Assembly: GCA_902630355.1 (NCBI GenBank) | Contig: CACOUL010000004.1 | Coordinates: forward strand, 60,823 to 124,822 | Length of the DNA stretch: 64,000 nt | Direction: 5' to 3' | Source of the DNA: Planctomycetaceae bacterium | GTDB lineage: Bacteria; Planctomycetota; Planctomycetia; Pirellulales; UBA7805 | In this document: positions 1-9,223 of the stretch, one piece after another | Layout: each line of letters starts with the position of its first letter | Position numbering within the stretch: the stretch's first letter is position 1 | Position numbers and translations under genes: made by a program | Notes under the pieces: generated by a model | What the model saw: the letters and a program-made list of their open reading frames with translations, nothing else | The model's database searches: none | Told to the model about the DNA's origin: nothing

Positions 1-726
1 ACTTCGGACGAGGCAATCGCAATGGCTTTCCATTACGCCAAAAAAATCAAAAAAACGCCGATCCTCGTGCGGAGCGGTCCCGGATTTTTGGTCAATCGTC
101 TCTTGCTGCCTTACATGAGCGAGGCAGTGGAACTACTTGCCGAAGGTGTCCAGCCGCGTCGCATTGATCGGGTGGCGACGCAATTCGGAATGCCGATGGG
201 CCCCATACGCCTATACGACGTGGTGGGACTGGATGTCGCAGCGCATGCCGGAAAGACGATGATCGAGGCGTTTCCGGACCGAGTGCTCGATGCCCCTCTG
301 CTTGTAGCGATGGTGGATGCAGGCCGCTTGGGAGAAAAATCGGGGCGCGGATTTTACAGCTACGAGAATAAAAAGCGGCGGGCCGAAGAAGATGCGGAAC
401 TCGGCCCGCTCATTGCGCAACACAAGAGGGAGGATAGCGATCTGACCGACGAGGAAATTCAAGATCGCATCCTGTTCCCGATGCTTCTTGAGGCAACGCG
501 GGTACTCGATGAGCAAATAGTCGAAAATGCGCGAGATGTGGATTTGGGCCTGATTATGGGAATCGGTTTTCCACCGTTTCGCGGTGGTCTTTTGTTCTGG
601 GCCGATTCGGTCGGTAACGCCGCGATTTTGGATCGACTTGAGAAGTACCAACAGCTCGGAGATCGCTACCAACCCACCGAGCGCTTTCTCCAGCTCGCGA
701 AGACGAATGGCAAGTTTTATGACTAG
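1..726 (+). CDS. Fatty-acid oxidation complex alpha subunit, C-terminal part (5' end outside window)
   Basis: This is the last 241 residues of a FadB/FadJ-type multifunctional enzyme. That family carries enoyl-CoA hydratase and 3-hydroxyacyl-CoA dehydrogenase activity for beta-oxidation in the cytoplasm. The frame is open from base 1 and the ATG at 22 is internal. The visible part is the paired C-terminal 3HCDH region. It has the GPGFLVNRLL segment near the start, a second similar block around residues 150-210 with GIGFPPFRGG, and the GRGFYSY turn between them. The hydratase and NAD-binding parts must lie to the left. An acetyl-CoA acetyltransferase partner is often adjacent in this family but cannot be seen here. 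The family is clear; FadB versus FadJ is not decided. Confidence 0.92.
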   Translation, partial: TSDEAIAMAFHYAKKIKKTPILVRSGPGFLVNRLLLPYMSEAVELLAEGVQPRRIDRVATQFGMPMGPIRLYDVVGLDVAAHAGKTMIEAFPDRVLDAPLLVAMVDAGRLGEKSGRGFYSYENKKRRAEEDAELGPLIAQHKREDSDLTDEEIQDRILFPMLLEATRVLDEQIVENARDVDLGLIMGIGFPPFRGGLLFWADSVGNAAILDRLEKYQQLGDRYQPTERFLQLAKTNGKFYD

Positions 727-832
727 AGTCGGTGGGCAAGGCGACGTACAATCGGATCTAATGAGTCCTGGGACTCGGAAGTCGTTCGTTGCATCACCCA
801 ATTTTGTGACATAAATGAATGGGAAGGGAGTT

Positions 833-1873
833 ATGAATCGCAGTCTATTTTTCGCAAGCAGTCTCGTGGTATTTCTCGCCGTAGGCGGATTGGATAGCGC
901 CGAGGCGGATCAGAAGGCAGCAATCGAAAATATTGAGAAACTCGGCGGCACCGTGCGGCCCGTCGCAGCAAACGACCCGTCGAAGGAAATTGACTTTCAC
1001 CTTTCGGGAAAAGATCTGAATGACGAGGGTCTTGCAAGCGTTGGGGAAGTCGAAGGGGTGATATGGCTTAATCTAAAAGACACCAAGATCACCGATGCAG
1101 GCCTGAATCATCTTGGCAAGCTCAAACAGTTGAAGAAACTGCATTTGGAGCGAACGGCGATCACGGATGCAGGACTCGACAACCTCAGCGGACTTTCCGA
1201 CCTTGAATATCTGAATTTGTACGGCACGAAGGTCACCGATGCCGGGTTGGAAAAGTTAGCAGGACTTAAAAATCTCAAGCAACTCTACCTGTGGGAAACG
1301 AAGGCCACGGAAGAAGGCGCCGATCGCTTGAAACAGGCAATTCCCGAACTCGTCGTGAACTTGGGGGCCGAACTCAAGCCCGTTAAAGTAGAGCCCGTCG
1401 ATGAACCTGACGGCGAGGGTGGAGCGGCTCCGAAAGTCGCCTTGGCGGAAGGACAGTTTCTTCGCGTGCGTCATCTCGGCGAGGACAAAATTCTGACCTT
1501 GGCCGAAGTGGAAGTGATTGAGAAGGACACGGGAAAAAAACTGCATACCGACGGGAAGGCGAGCCAATCCTCGGTGGAATATGGCGCCGAGGCATCGCGT
1601 GCGATCGACGGAAACTCCGAACAGTCATTCGGGGAAAACAGCGTGACCCACACGCAACAGGAAAACTATCCTTGGTGGGTTCTCGATTTAGGCAAGATGG
1701 CACCGGTGGGTAGAATTAAGGTCTGGAATCGTTCTGACTGCTGTGGTGAGCGGCTTGAGGGCGCAATCGTTGAACTGCTCGATGCCAATCGTAATGTGGT
1801 CTGGAGCGAGGCGATCGAAGGTGCCAAAGACGGTAGCGTTCACGAGTTTGCCAAAGAATCGTCCGAATCCTGA
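833..1873 (+). CDS. Secreted leucine-rich-repeat protein with a C-terminal discoidin-like domain
   Basis: The 346-residue product opens with a hydrophobic signal peptide (about residues 1-25). It is followed by four or five short leucine-rich repeats of the planctomycete type, with ITDAGL and VTDAGL signatures around residues 80-170. After an acidic linker near 190-205, a segment resembling F5/8 type C (discoidin) domains runs from about 210 to 340, with SSVEYGAEASRAIDG and the PWWVLDLG strand. It is probably exported and binds a protein or glycan partner; no catalytic motif is visible. I chose the ATG at 833 over the in-frame ATG at 815 because a GGGAAGGGAG purine stretch precedes it and the signal peptide then starts correctly. 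A terminator follows the stop directly, so it is probably a single-gene unit. Confidence 0.8.
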   Translation: MNRSLFFASSLVVFLAVGGLDSAEADQKAAIENIEKLGGTVRPVAANDPSKEIDFHLSGKDLNDEGLASVGEVEGVIWLNLKDTKITDAGLNHLGKLKQLKKLHLERTAITDAGLDNLSGLSDLEYLNLYGTKVTDAGLEKLAGLKNLKQLYLWETKATEEGADRLKQAIPELVVNLGAELKPVKVEPVDEPDGEGGAAPKVALAEGQFLRVRHLGEDKILTLAEVEVIEKDTGKKLHTDGKASQSSVEYGAEASRAIDGNSEQSFGENSVTHTQQENYPWWVLDLGKMAPVGRIKVWNRSDCCGERLEGAIVELLDANRNVVWSEAIEGAKDGSVHEFAKESSES

Positions 1874-1875
1874 AC

Positions 1876-1895
1876 CTGCCATAAGGGCAGTTTTT
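1876..1895 (+). terminator. Rho-independent terminator after the LRR gene
   Basis: Just after the stop codon, CTGCC and GGCAG form a perfect 5-bp stem around a 5-nt loop (ATAAG), followed at once by five T residues. It would end the transcript of the LRR gene and separate it from the receiver gene. Confidence 0.7.
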
Positions 1896-1987
1896 CCGGA
1901 CACAGCCTGTCAGTTTCGGCAATCTCGCGACATCATCCGGCCTCCGTACGCCGTATAAACTGCCGTGATGGCGATTGTTAGCGATTT

Positions 1988-2016
1988 TTGTCAGAGATGC
2001 CTCGCTTTGGTATTTT
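1988..2016 (+). promoter_or_regulatory. Candidate sigma70-type promoter of the receiver gene
   Basis: TTGTCA (1988-1993) and TATTTT (2011-2016) are separated by 17 bases, the standard spacing. Transcription would start near 2023, about 48 bases before the ATG at 2071. This supports the shorter start of the receiver gene. It is judged by eye from consensus only. Confidence 0.4.
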
Positions 2017-2070
2017 AATTGCACACCGTGGGGAGCGGACCCCGAGTACATCGTTTATTTTTGCTCCATC

Positions 2071-2457
2071 ATGCGTGCTGAAACTCCCTCAATCTTAATC
2101 ACCGACAACGATCAGCAGTTCCGCGATACGATACTCGAAGTGTTGCGGCCGACGGGATATCGTACGCTCGAGGCAATCGATGGCATGGAGGCGATGCAAA
2201 TAGTGCAAGAGCAAGAGGTACACGTCGTACTTCTTGATATGCACATGCCGCGTCAGAATGGACTGGAAACGCTAAAACGCCTCAAAAGTTTTAGGGCGAT
2301 GCTTCCCTGCATCCTGCTATCGGCCGAAATGGATGACCGACTCGAACGGGAGGCCCGTCAAGCGCAGGCATTTGAAGTACTCCGCAAGCCGGTAACTCGC
2401 ATCGATCTGACCGGTGCAATCGAGCAGGCCCTCCATGCGACCTATGGGATCGGCTAG
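2071..2457 (+). CDS. Stand-alone response regulator receiver domain
   Basis: The 128-residue product is one CheY-like receiver domain with no output domain. The acidic pocket is at D12, the phospho-acceptor is D56 in VVLLDMHMP, the conserved Ser/Thr is S84 in LLSAE, and the lysine is K106 in LRKPV. A longer reading frame from 1975 exists. The start at 2071 fits the domain boundary, and a candidate promoter at 1988-2016 would start transcription inside the longer frame. No histidine kinase is adjacent, so the partner is unknown. It probably works in a phosphorelay or by protein-protein contact. Confidence 0.85.
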   Translation: MRAETPSILITDNDQQFRDTILEVLRPTGYRTLEAIDGMEAMQIVQEQEVHVVLLDMHMPRQNGLETLKRLKSFRAMLPCILLSAEMDDRLEREARQAQAFEVLRKPVTRIDLTGAIEQALHATYGIG

Positions 2458-2516
2458 AGCGGCTTGCACGCTTCGCGGAACATTTGAGCCTCTGCACCCG
2501 GTCATTTGCCCGGCCG

Positions 2517-3236
2517 TCACGTTCCCCGGCAATGGAAGTCGATCACGATGGGCAAGTGGTCAGACGCCACTTTGGCAATTTGGCTGCGAACGACGCGAGA
2601 GTGGGTAATGCGGATGCCGGCGTTTGAGAAACATTTGTCCAGCGAACCGACCGGTAAGTAGGCAGGAAAAGTCCGATATCGGGATATCGGATGCGTCTCG
2701 TGTTCAAATCCACTCTCCCCGAGCACACCACCTGCCAAATTGTTGCGCCAGTCGTTCGAATCGCCCGCAATAATAGTTGGCAACTCTTCGCTGCGGCGAA
2801 AAAGGTGATGGCGACAAAGATGCCTTACCTGTTGCTGGCGCTCCTGCTCTGCCAACCCCAGGTGCCAATTGACAATCCGCACGGGCCCTTCGGGCGAGTC
2901 GACCACCATCAATTGAGCGCCTCGAGCTTTCTTTCCGGGCAAACCCAAGGAGATATTGTGCCGCTCGAGAATGGGCCATCGGGCAAGTAGCAGGTTTCCA
3001 TACCCGCCTTTTTTCAGTCGAACATTCAACTGGAAGAGCGAACCGACAGAAAAAAATTGTTTTGTGAAAAGTTTTGGCTGATCGTGCAAACGAGAGCGGG
3101 GCACGCCACGATCAACCTCCTGAAGACAAAGAAAATCGGGGTTCTCGTTTTCGATCACCTCCATGATCCGCGGCAACCGATAGAGTCGGTCGCGTCCACC
3201 GATACCTTTGTGGATGTTGTAGGAAAGGAGTCGCAT
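2517..3236 (-). CDS. Endonuclease/exonuclease/phosphatase (EEP) family hydrolase
   Basis: The 239-residue protein has the EEP fold signatures: SYNIHKG at the N-terminus, the metal-binding glutamate in CLQEVDRG, the GDSNDW motif in the middle and SDHLPI with the catalytic histidine near the C-terminus. Members cleave phosphodiester or phosphomonoester bonds in nucleic acids, lipids or small molecules, and the substrate cannot be told from sequence. No signal peptide is visible. I start at the ATG at 3236, which has GAAGG about nine bases upstream; a TTG at 3251 is possible. It lies about 40 bases downstream of ftsH on the same strand and may share its transcript. Confidence 0.82.
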   Translation of the reverse strand: MRLLSYNIHKGIGGRDRLYRLPRIMEVIENENPDFLCLQEVDRGVPRSRLHDQPKLFTKQFFSVGSLFQLNVRLKKGGYGNLLLARWPILERHNISLGLPGKKARGAQLMVVDSPEGPVRIVNWHLGLAEQERQQQVRHLCRHHLFRRSEELPTIIAGDSNDWRNNLAGGVLGESGFEHETHPISRYRTFPAYLPVGSLDKCFSNAGIRITHSRVVRSQIAKVASDHLPIVIDFHCRGT

Positions 3237-3277
3237 GCAGGGTGCCTTCAAACCGCGGTGATTCCTAACACCTATGC

Positions 3278-5383
3278 TCAGCCACCGGCCCGAGTCGATC
3301 CCTCATCTCGCTCCGACGTGGGTTCGGCCCCCTGCGTATCGCCCGCCTGCGAAACATCGTCGACTTGAGACGGTTTCTTGAATTCGTCACTTTCAGTACC
3401 CGGAACAATTTGAGGACTCTTGGAAGTCTGATCCACGATTTGTCGCAATTCGTCGGCATCCATCACTTCGCATTCCAACAAACGCTTGGAAAGTGCCACG
3501 AGCGTTTGTCGGCGGGTGCTTAAAATGTGGCGTACTTTGGACAACCCATCGTCGATGATTTGCTTCACTTCTTGATCGATCTCGTGTGCCGTTTGTCCAC
3601 TATGATTCGTCGTCGGCATACCTTCGCTCGCACCGAGAAAGGGGTTCCGCCCCGACTCCTTGTAATTGACGCGCCCCAAGCGACTCATGCCGAATTGCAT
3701 GACCATATTGCGGGCTATTTCTGTGGCACGCTCGAGATCATTCTGAGCACCGGATGAGATATCTTCAAAAATCAACTCTTCGGCAATCGTGCCGGCCAGC
3801 AATACTTGGATTCTCGCTTCCAGTTCGCTCCGCGTGATGAGATACCGATCCTCCTCCGGTCGTTGCATCGTGTACCCGAGGGCGGCGAGGCCGCGGGGAA
3901 TAATCGAGATTTTATGCACCGGGTCGGTGTTCGGCAGGCTATCGGCGACCAACGCATGTCCGCATTCGTGGTAGGCAATCCGCTGCTTCTCATCTTCGTG
4001 GATAATCCGCTGTCGCTTCTCAAGCCCGGCGGTGACGCGTTCGACCCCTTCATTAAATTCGTGCATTGTGACCGCGGGAAGATCGGCGCGGGCAGCAAGT
4101 AGCGCCGCTTCGTTCACCAAATTGGCCAAATCGGCCCCGCAGAATCCTGAAGTGATGGCAGCGACCTTCGACAGATCGACTCCATCGGCCAATTTTACAT
4201 TTTTAACGTGTACGTTGAGAATCGCCTCGCGTCCGCGAACATCGGGACGATCGACCAAAACATGCCGATCGAAACGCCCTGGACGCAACAGCGCCGGATC
4301 GAGGGTTTCAGGCCTGTTTGTAGCAGCCAGTACGATCACCCCGCTGTTGGAGTCAAAGCCGTCCATCTCCACCAGCAGCGCGTTAAGCGTCTGCTCTCGT
4401 TCATCGTGCCCTCCCACGACGCTGGTGCCACGCGTTTTGCCCAGCGCGTCGAGTTCGTCGATGAAGATGATGCACGGCGATTTACTCTGGGCTTGTTGGA
4501 ACATGTCGCGAACCCTCGCGGCACCGACTCCGACAAACATCTCGACAAAATCGCTTCCAGAGAGACTGAAAAACGGAACACCTGCTTCACCGGCGACCCC
4601 TTTAGCCAAAAGCGTTTTCCCGGTTCCGGGAGGCCCCACCAGCAGGACCCCCTTCGGAATGCGCCCTCCGAGTCGCTGATACTTATCCGGGTTACTGAGG
4701 AAATCGACGACTTCCTTGAGTTCTTCCACCGCTTCATCGATGCCTGCCACATCGTCGAACGTCACTCCCAGTCCCTCTTGCGCGTAGAGTTTGCCGCGAC
4801 TCCTTCCAAATGCCATCGGGGACCCGGCTCCACTCATCCGTCGCGAGATGAAGACCAGGACGAGAATAAAAATGACCGTGATCATGAGCATCGGGCCGTA
4901 GGTCTGAAAAAAACCAGGCTTCAGCCACTCATATTTCACGCTGTACTTTCTCAGCAGTTCACTGATACCAATATCAATTTCAGTCGACTTATTGACACGG
5001 AATCGAACGGTTCCCGGCTTTCGGGATGATCGGGGCTTCTCGCCTCCTGTACGGCCCACCTCCTGTTGATTCACCGTGCCGGTGATTTCGCGATCGCCCA
5101 CCTTCACATTGCGAATGTCGCTGTAGCGCCAAAGGTCCGGATTCTTTTTCGTGCCCCGATTGACTTCAATAAACGCAGCAGCCGGATCATCGTCCTGGGC
5201 ATTTTTCTTGACTAACTCTTCAAATTCCTGGTAGTCAAAAACAACTGCGTTTTGCCAATTGAAAAATAGCGCAAAGAAGCCCGCTGCGGTTGCGATCAGC
5301 AGCATATAGAGCAGAACTTGGCTGCTCGACGCCGCAGGTTTTTTGTCACCCGACTGTCCGGGATCGCGAGAGGGTTCATCCAT
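3278..5383 (-). CDS. ftsH: ATP-dependent zinc metalloprotease FtsH
   Basis: This is a 701-residue membrane-anchored AAA+ protease that degrades membrane and unstable soluble proteins. It has a transmembrane segment at about 24-42, a periplasmic FtsH-extracellular domain to about 155 and a second transmembrane segment near 160-180. The AAA module has Walker A GPPGTGKT (250-257), Walker B IIFIDE (305-310) and the second region of homology ending PGRFDR. The M41 protease site is HECGH (472-476), with the later acidic zinc ligand in the [11 protein letters not shown] stretch. Length and order are normal for bacterial FtsH. It diverges from dxr across a 404-base gap. Confidence 0.97.
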   Translation of the reverse strand: MDEPSRDPGQSGDKKPAASSSQVLLYMLLIATAAGFFALFFNWQNAVVFDYQEFEELVKKNAQDDDPAAAFIEVNRGTKKNPDLWRYSDIRNVKVGDREITGTVNQQEVGRTGGEKPRSSRKPGTVRFRVNKSTEIDIGISELLRKYSVKYEWLKPGFFQTYGPMLMITVIFILVLVFISRRMSGAGSPMAFGRSRGKLYAQEGLGVTFDDVAGIDEAVEELKEVVDFLSNPDKYQRLGGRIPKGVLLVGPPGTGKTLLAKGVAGEAGVPFFSLSGSDFVEMFVGVGAARVRDMFQQAQSKSPCIIFIDELDALGKTRGTSVVGGHDEREQTLNALLVEMDGFDSNSGVIVLAATNRPETLDPALLRPGRFDRHVLVDRPDVRGREAILNVHVKNVKLADGVDLSKVAAITSGFCGADLANLVNEAALLAARADLPAVTMHEFNEGVERVTAGLEKRQRIIHEDEKQRIAYHECGHALVADSLPNTDPVHKISIIPRGLAALGYTMQRPEEDRYLITRSELEARIQVLLAGTIAEELIFEDISSGAQNDLERATEIARNMVMQFGMSRLGRVNYKESGRNPFLGASEGMPTTNHSGQTAHEIDQEVKQIIDDGLSKVRHILSTRRQTLVALSKRLLECEVMDADELRQIVDQTSKSPQIVPGTESDEFKKPSQVDDVSQAGDTQGAEPTSERDEGSTRAGG

Positions 5384-5787
5384 CGAATGTGCAGCCTCGT
5401 TTCGTCATCAAAGAAATTACACCACGCTTATAGCACCCTCGACCCCCGCCGGTTTGCTTGCCGTTTCTAAAAGTGGGCCGAAAGATAAAATTTTGCTCTG
5501 AACCTTTAATTATACACCCGCTGAAAAAGTTTGGGGGGGGGCAGTCGTATCCTTTGACAGAAAGTTCGCACTTGCTGGGTATAAACCGGCGGTCTAAAAT
5601 GCACAGGCGCGGCAGGGAGGGGGGACGGTTTCGGTGATTCGCTTTATTCCCAACCTCTCGCGCTTGCCTGATATCATCTTCTGGGAATACATCTTTCTTG
5701 CCTAAGTTGCAGAGAAAATGCTCCCGGGGTTCGCTCAGTCCCTTCTGTTGCGACTGGTGCGGCGATCTTCACTCTCCCGAAAGCCTC
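5384..5787. other. Divergent intergenic region between ftsH and dxr
   Basis: This 404-base gap must hold promoters for both flanking genes. On the minus strand a perfect TATAAT box lies at 5509-5514, but I see no good -35 at 17 bases. On the plus strand two candidates overlap near 5554-5600. A run of nine G occurs near 5533. I see no RNA gene or ORF of note. Confidence 0.5.
5572..5600 (+). promoter_or_regulatory. Candidate sigma70-type promoter of the dxr-rseP unit
   Basis: TTGCTG (5572-5577) and TAAAAT (5595-5600) are 17 bases apart. A perfect TTGACA at 5554-5559 pairs less well, with TATAAA at 5580-5585 at 20 bases. Either would give a leader of about 180-200 bases before the dxr ATG. This is by-eye consensus only. 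Confidence 0.35.
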
Positions 5788-6948
5788 ATGGCCTGCATAC
5801 AAAAAAATGTTGCCGTCCTCGGGTCAACCGGAAGTATCGGCTGCAATACGCTTCAGGTGATCGCCGAATCGGACGGTGCGCTTCGGGCAAAAGCCCTTTC
5901 GGCACATCGCCAACTTGAGAAACTCATCGAACAGGCGGTGTGGCTCAAGCCGGACTACGTCATTGCAACCTGCGCCGAGGAGGCAGAGAAACAGGATTGG
6001 TCAGGATTACCCGCAGGCTGCCAACTGTGCGTCGGTGAAGATGCAATGGTCAAAGTGGCACAACAGGCGGACGTCGATGTCGTAGTAGCAGCCATTGTGG
6101 GTGCCGCGGGTCTGCAGAGTACGTGGGCAGCGGTCGAGGCGGGGAAGGCAGTTGCGCTTGCCAACAAAGAGACGCTCGTAATGGCCGGCCCTTTGGTGAC
6201 CACGCTGGCAGAAAAAACGGGCGCCACGATTCTGCCGGTCGATAGTGAACACAGCGCTGTCTTTCAGGCACTCCAGGCCGGGCGGCAGGATGAAGTGAGC
6301 CGGATCATTCTGACGGCCAGCGGAGGTCCTTTCCGGCACCATTCACTCGAAGATCTTCAAAATGTACAGATCTCCGAAGCGCTTGCCCATCCAACATGGA
6401 AGATGGGGCCGAAAATCACGATTGACTCGGCGACCATGATGAACAAAGCTCTTGAGATCGTCGAAGCCCGCTGGCTTTTTGGTTTGACACCTGAACAGAT
6501 CGATGTTGTCATCCATCCCCAGTCGATCGTCCATTCGATGGTCGAATATGTCGACGGATCGATCGTTGCCCAGATGAGCCCTCCCGATATGAAATTGCCG
6601 ATCCAATACGCGCTCTGCTGGCCGCATCGCCTTGCTGGTTGTGGGGAAAAACTGGCGCTCAATGAGCCGCTCGCCCTTGAATTCGAGCCGGTTGATCATG
6701 AGCGGTTTCCCGCCGTCGGGCTGGGCCTCGATGTGGCCCGCGCGGGTGGTTCGGGCGGCGCGGTACTCAACGCGGCGAACGAGGCAGCCGTCGCGGGGTT
6801 TCTTGAGAATCGGATCCAATTCAGCGATATTGTTCCCGCCTGTCGCGCGGTCTTCGATGAGCACCCGTTTGAAGCAGCGCCAGGTTTGGACCGGCTTCTT
6901 GAGTTAGATCACTGGGCACGTGAGGAGGTTTCCCGCAGATGGATGTAA
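5788..6948 (+). CDS. dxr: 1-deoxy-D-xylulose 5-phosphate reductoisomerase
   Basis: Dxr (IspC) converts 1-deoxy-D-xylulose 5-phosphate to 2-C-methyl-D-erythritol 4-phosphate with NADPH, the committed step of the MEP isoprenoid pathway. The 386-residue product begins with the NADPH-binding GSTGSIG loop. It has the metal and substrate motif PVDSEHSA and the flexible-loop ASGGPFR. The open frame extends upstream to 5698, but those residues have no family match and the ATG at 5788 puts the Rossmann strand at residue 8, as usual. It overlaps rseP by 10 bases, so the two are translationally coupled. ispH and ispD lie elsewhere in the window. Confidence 0.95.
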   Translation: MACIQKNVAVLGSTGSIGCNTLQVIAESDGALRAKALSAHRQLEKLIEQAVWLKPDYVIATCAEEAEKQDWSGLPAGCQLCVGEDAMVKVAQQADVDVVVAAIVGAAGLQSTWAAVEAGKAVALANKETLVMAGPLVTTLAEKTGATILPVDSEHSAVFQALQAGRQDEVSRIILTASGGPFRHHSLEDLQNVQISEALAHPTWKMGPKITIDSATMMNKALEIVEARWLFGLTPEQIDVVIHPQSIVHSMVEYVDGSIVAQMSPPDMKLPIQYALCWPHRLAGCGEKLALNEPLALEFEPVDHERFPAVGLGLDVARAGGSGGAVLNAANEAAVAGFLENRIQFSDIVPACRAVFDEHPFEAAPGLDRLLELDHWAREEVSRRWM

Positions 6949-9041
6949 TTTTCGCTGCTTGGTACAGCGTTGAAAACTGGCCCTACATCGCCATGGGATT
7001 GATGGGATTGGGGTTCGTCATTTTCGTGCACGAACTGGGCCACTTCCTCGTTGCCAAAATGTGTGGTGTGAAGTGCGAAAAGTTTTACGTTGGCTTCGAT
7101 CCGCCACTCAAAATTGGTTGGGGTAAAGCCAGCATTCGCCTGCCGAGCGCCCTTTGGAAGAAGCAGTGGGGAGAAACCGAATATGGTATCGGAATCATTC
7201 CCCTTGGCGGGTATGTGAAAATGCTTGGCCAAGACGACAATCCTTCCCGGGAGGCGGAAAAAATCCGCGAGGCTCGCCAAGCGGAAACGGCAGAAACTGC
7301 CGAGAGCACAGACGACGCAAATTATTTAACAGACCCGCGAAGCTACGTCGCGCAAACGGTTCCCGAGCGGATGGCAATTATTTCTGCCGGCGTCATCATG
7401 AATCTCATCTTCGCCTGGATCTTTGCCACCATTGCGTTCTCACCAAGTTTCGGAGTCCCTTACATTCGCTGTGACGTCGCCGCAGTGATTCCGGGTGAAG
7501 CTGCCTATCAGGCCGGCATTCTGCCGGGAGATCGCATCGTTGAAATCAACGGCGTCAAAAAACCGCGATTCAAAGACTTGCGTCAGGAGGTCATTCTCGG
7601 AGATTTTGAAAATGGTATCCCGGTGACCGTCGAGCGTACGGCAAGCGGCGATACGGTAGAGACGTTTCAATACAAACTCCGTCCTCAGAATAGCGACGGA
7701 CGTTTAATCAAGATCATCGGTGTTTCCCCCGCAAAGACCTTGGAATTAGCAGACGGAACGGTTGTGCTGCCGGGCAGTCCTGCGGTGGAGGTGGCGGACC
7801 AACTCAAAGCGGGCGACCAAATTGTCGCCGTTGAGGGCGAAGACGTAGAGGATTATGTCGCATACAGTGCGGCACTTGCAAAACATGCGGGGCAGCCGAT
7901 CAGCGTCACCTTTGCGCGTCCGGAGACGGGAGAGCGTTTTCCGGTTGACGTCGGCGTTTACTTTATGCGGCGTTATGGACTGAACATGCGAATGGGTCCG
8001 ATTGTGGGAGTCCGACCCGATTCGCCCGCAGCACGTGCCGGGCTGAAATCGGGCGATATCATCGAAAAGGTCAACGGAGTCGACGTGGGCGATCCCCTCA
8101 CCCTCCCGCAAAGACTCCGCAAGGAAGACCGAAACCAGATTACTTTGCAGGTGCTTCGTCAGACGGAGAATGGGGACGATTCGCAGCAACTTTCCTTCAC
8201 GCTCACCCCCGCTCCGGTACCGTGGGGCAGCGAGATGCGGGGCAAGATGGAAATCCCATCGCTCGGTATCGCCTACAAAATTTCCGACGTGATCGCCGGC
8301 GTGCAGGCGGACAGCCCCGCTGCAAAAGCAAAATTTTTGCCGGGCGATAAGATTGTTGCGATCGACTTGAAACCAGCAAACGAAGCGCAAGCTGAGAAAG
8401 AGCGGGCTCTCTTTCCCGACAATCGACTCCTCACTCAGGAGATCGGTGGGGCCGAGGGCGTCAGTTGGGTTCTCTGGTTGCGGTCGGTGGCGCAGAGCAT
8501 CCAAGAAGATACGGGGGTCGAAGTCACCGTACTTCGAAATGACAAACCACTGAAGATTGCAGTGTCACCCGCTACGGCTTCTCGCACCGCGGTCCTGCCA
8601 CGCGGGTTCGTCTTCGTCAATGAAACAGACATCATGCGGGCAAACAATCTGCGAGAGGCCATGGCGCTTGGTTGGCGCGAAACCAAATACTCGATGCTGG
8701 CCGTATATCGCTTTTTACATAAGCTGGTTTCAGGACAAGTGTCCCCACGGCTCCTCGGTGGCCCGGGAACCATTGCGACCGTGGCCGGCATGTCGGCAAA
8801 GCAAGGGGTCGCGAGCCTGTTGCTGTTCCTTACGATGCTCAGCGCGAATCTGGCCGTGATCAATTTCCTGCCGATTCCGGTTCTCGACGGGGGCCACATG
8901 GTCTTTCTCGCTTTAGAGGCCATCTTCCGCCGCCCCGTGAGTGAGAAAATTGTGATTCCCCTCACCTGGGCCGGGCTCTTGCTGATTCTGGCATTGATGC
9001 TGTTTGTCATCGGCCTGGATGTGGATCGCTTTATCCTTTGA
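6939..9041 (+). CDS. rseP: RseP-type site-2 intramembrane zinc metalloprotease with extra PDZ domains
   Basis: This is an M50 intramembrane protease. In proteobacteria RseP cleaves anti-sigma factors and leftover signal peptides in the membrane. The zinc motif HELGH is at residues 31-35 in the first transmembrane helix, and the second motif (NFLPIPVLDGG) is near the C-terminus. At 700 residues it is much longer than the roughly 450 of E. coli. The centre holds four segments with PDZ-type carboxylate-loop and GDxI signatures, near residues 180-205, 275-300, 355-380 and 450-475, where E. coli has two. The start overlaps the end of dxr. The target anti-sigma factor is not in the window. Confidence 0.93.
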   Translation: MDVIFAAWYSVENWPYIAMGLMGLGFVIFVHELGHFLVAKMCGVKCEKFYVGFDPPLKIGWGKASIRLPSALWKKQWGETEYGIGIIPLGGYVKMLGQDDNPSREAEKIREARQAETAETAESTDDANYLTDPRSYVAQTVPERMAIISAGVIMNLIFAWIFATIAFSPSFGVPYIRCDVAAVIPGEAAYQAGILPGDRIVEINGVKKPRFKDLRQEVILGDFENGIPVTVERTASGDTVETFQYKLRPQNSDGRLIKIIGVSPAKTLELADGTVVLPGSPAVEVADQLKAGDQIVAVEGEDVEDYVAYSAALAKHAGQPISVTFARPETGERFPVDVGVYFMRRYGLNMRMGPIVGVRPDSPAARAGLKSGDIIEKVNGVDVGDPLTLPQRLRKEDRNQITLQVLRQTENGDDSQQLSFTLTPAPVPWGSEMRGKMEIPSLGIAYKISDVIAGVQADSPAAKAKFLPGDKIVAIDLKPANEAQAEKERALFPDNRLLTQEIGGAEGVSWVLWLRSVAQSIQEDTGVEVTVLRNDKPLKIAVSPATASRTAVLPRGFVFVNETDIMRANNLREAMALGWRETKYSMLAVYRFLHKLVSGQVSPRLLGGPGTIATVAGMSAKQGVASLLLFLTMLSANLAVINFLPIPVLDGGHMVFLALEAIFRRPVSEKIVIPLTWAGLLLILALMLFVIGLDVDRFIL

Positions 9042-9223
9042 ACGAATGGGATACGATCCTTTGATCGCGTGCGATTGGGTTCGGTGGCCAGCCGCGTCGT
9101 AACTGCTAGCAATGCGCGCGGATACTCGGCACGGCTGCCTGCCTCTCGCTCTTGCCCCCGTCGCGCCGCTAAGAGTAGATTGCACGCTCTCTGGATAGCC
9201 CCGGCGGAAAGGAATCGACAGCC

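Noticed and set aside
763..776. Perfect inverted repeat GAGTCC-TG-GGACTC after the beta-oxidation gene as a terminator
   Set aside because: The loop would be only two bases and no T run follows.
4032..4679. A 215-residue plus-strand frame inside ftsH
   Set aside because: It is antisense to the AAA domain of ftsH, with Ser/Arg-rich composition typical of a shadow frame.
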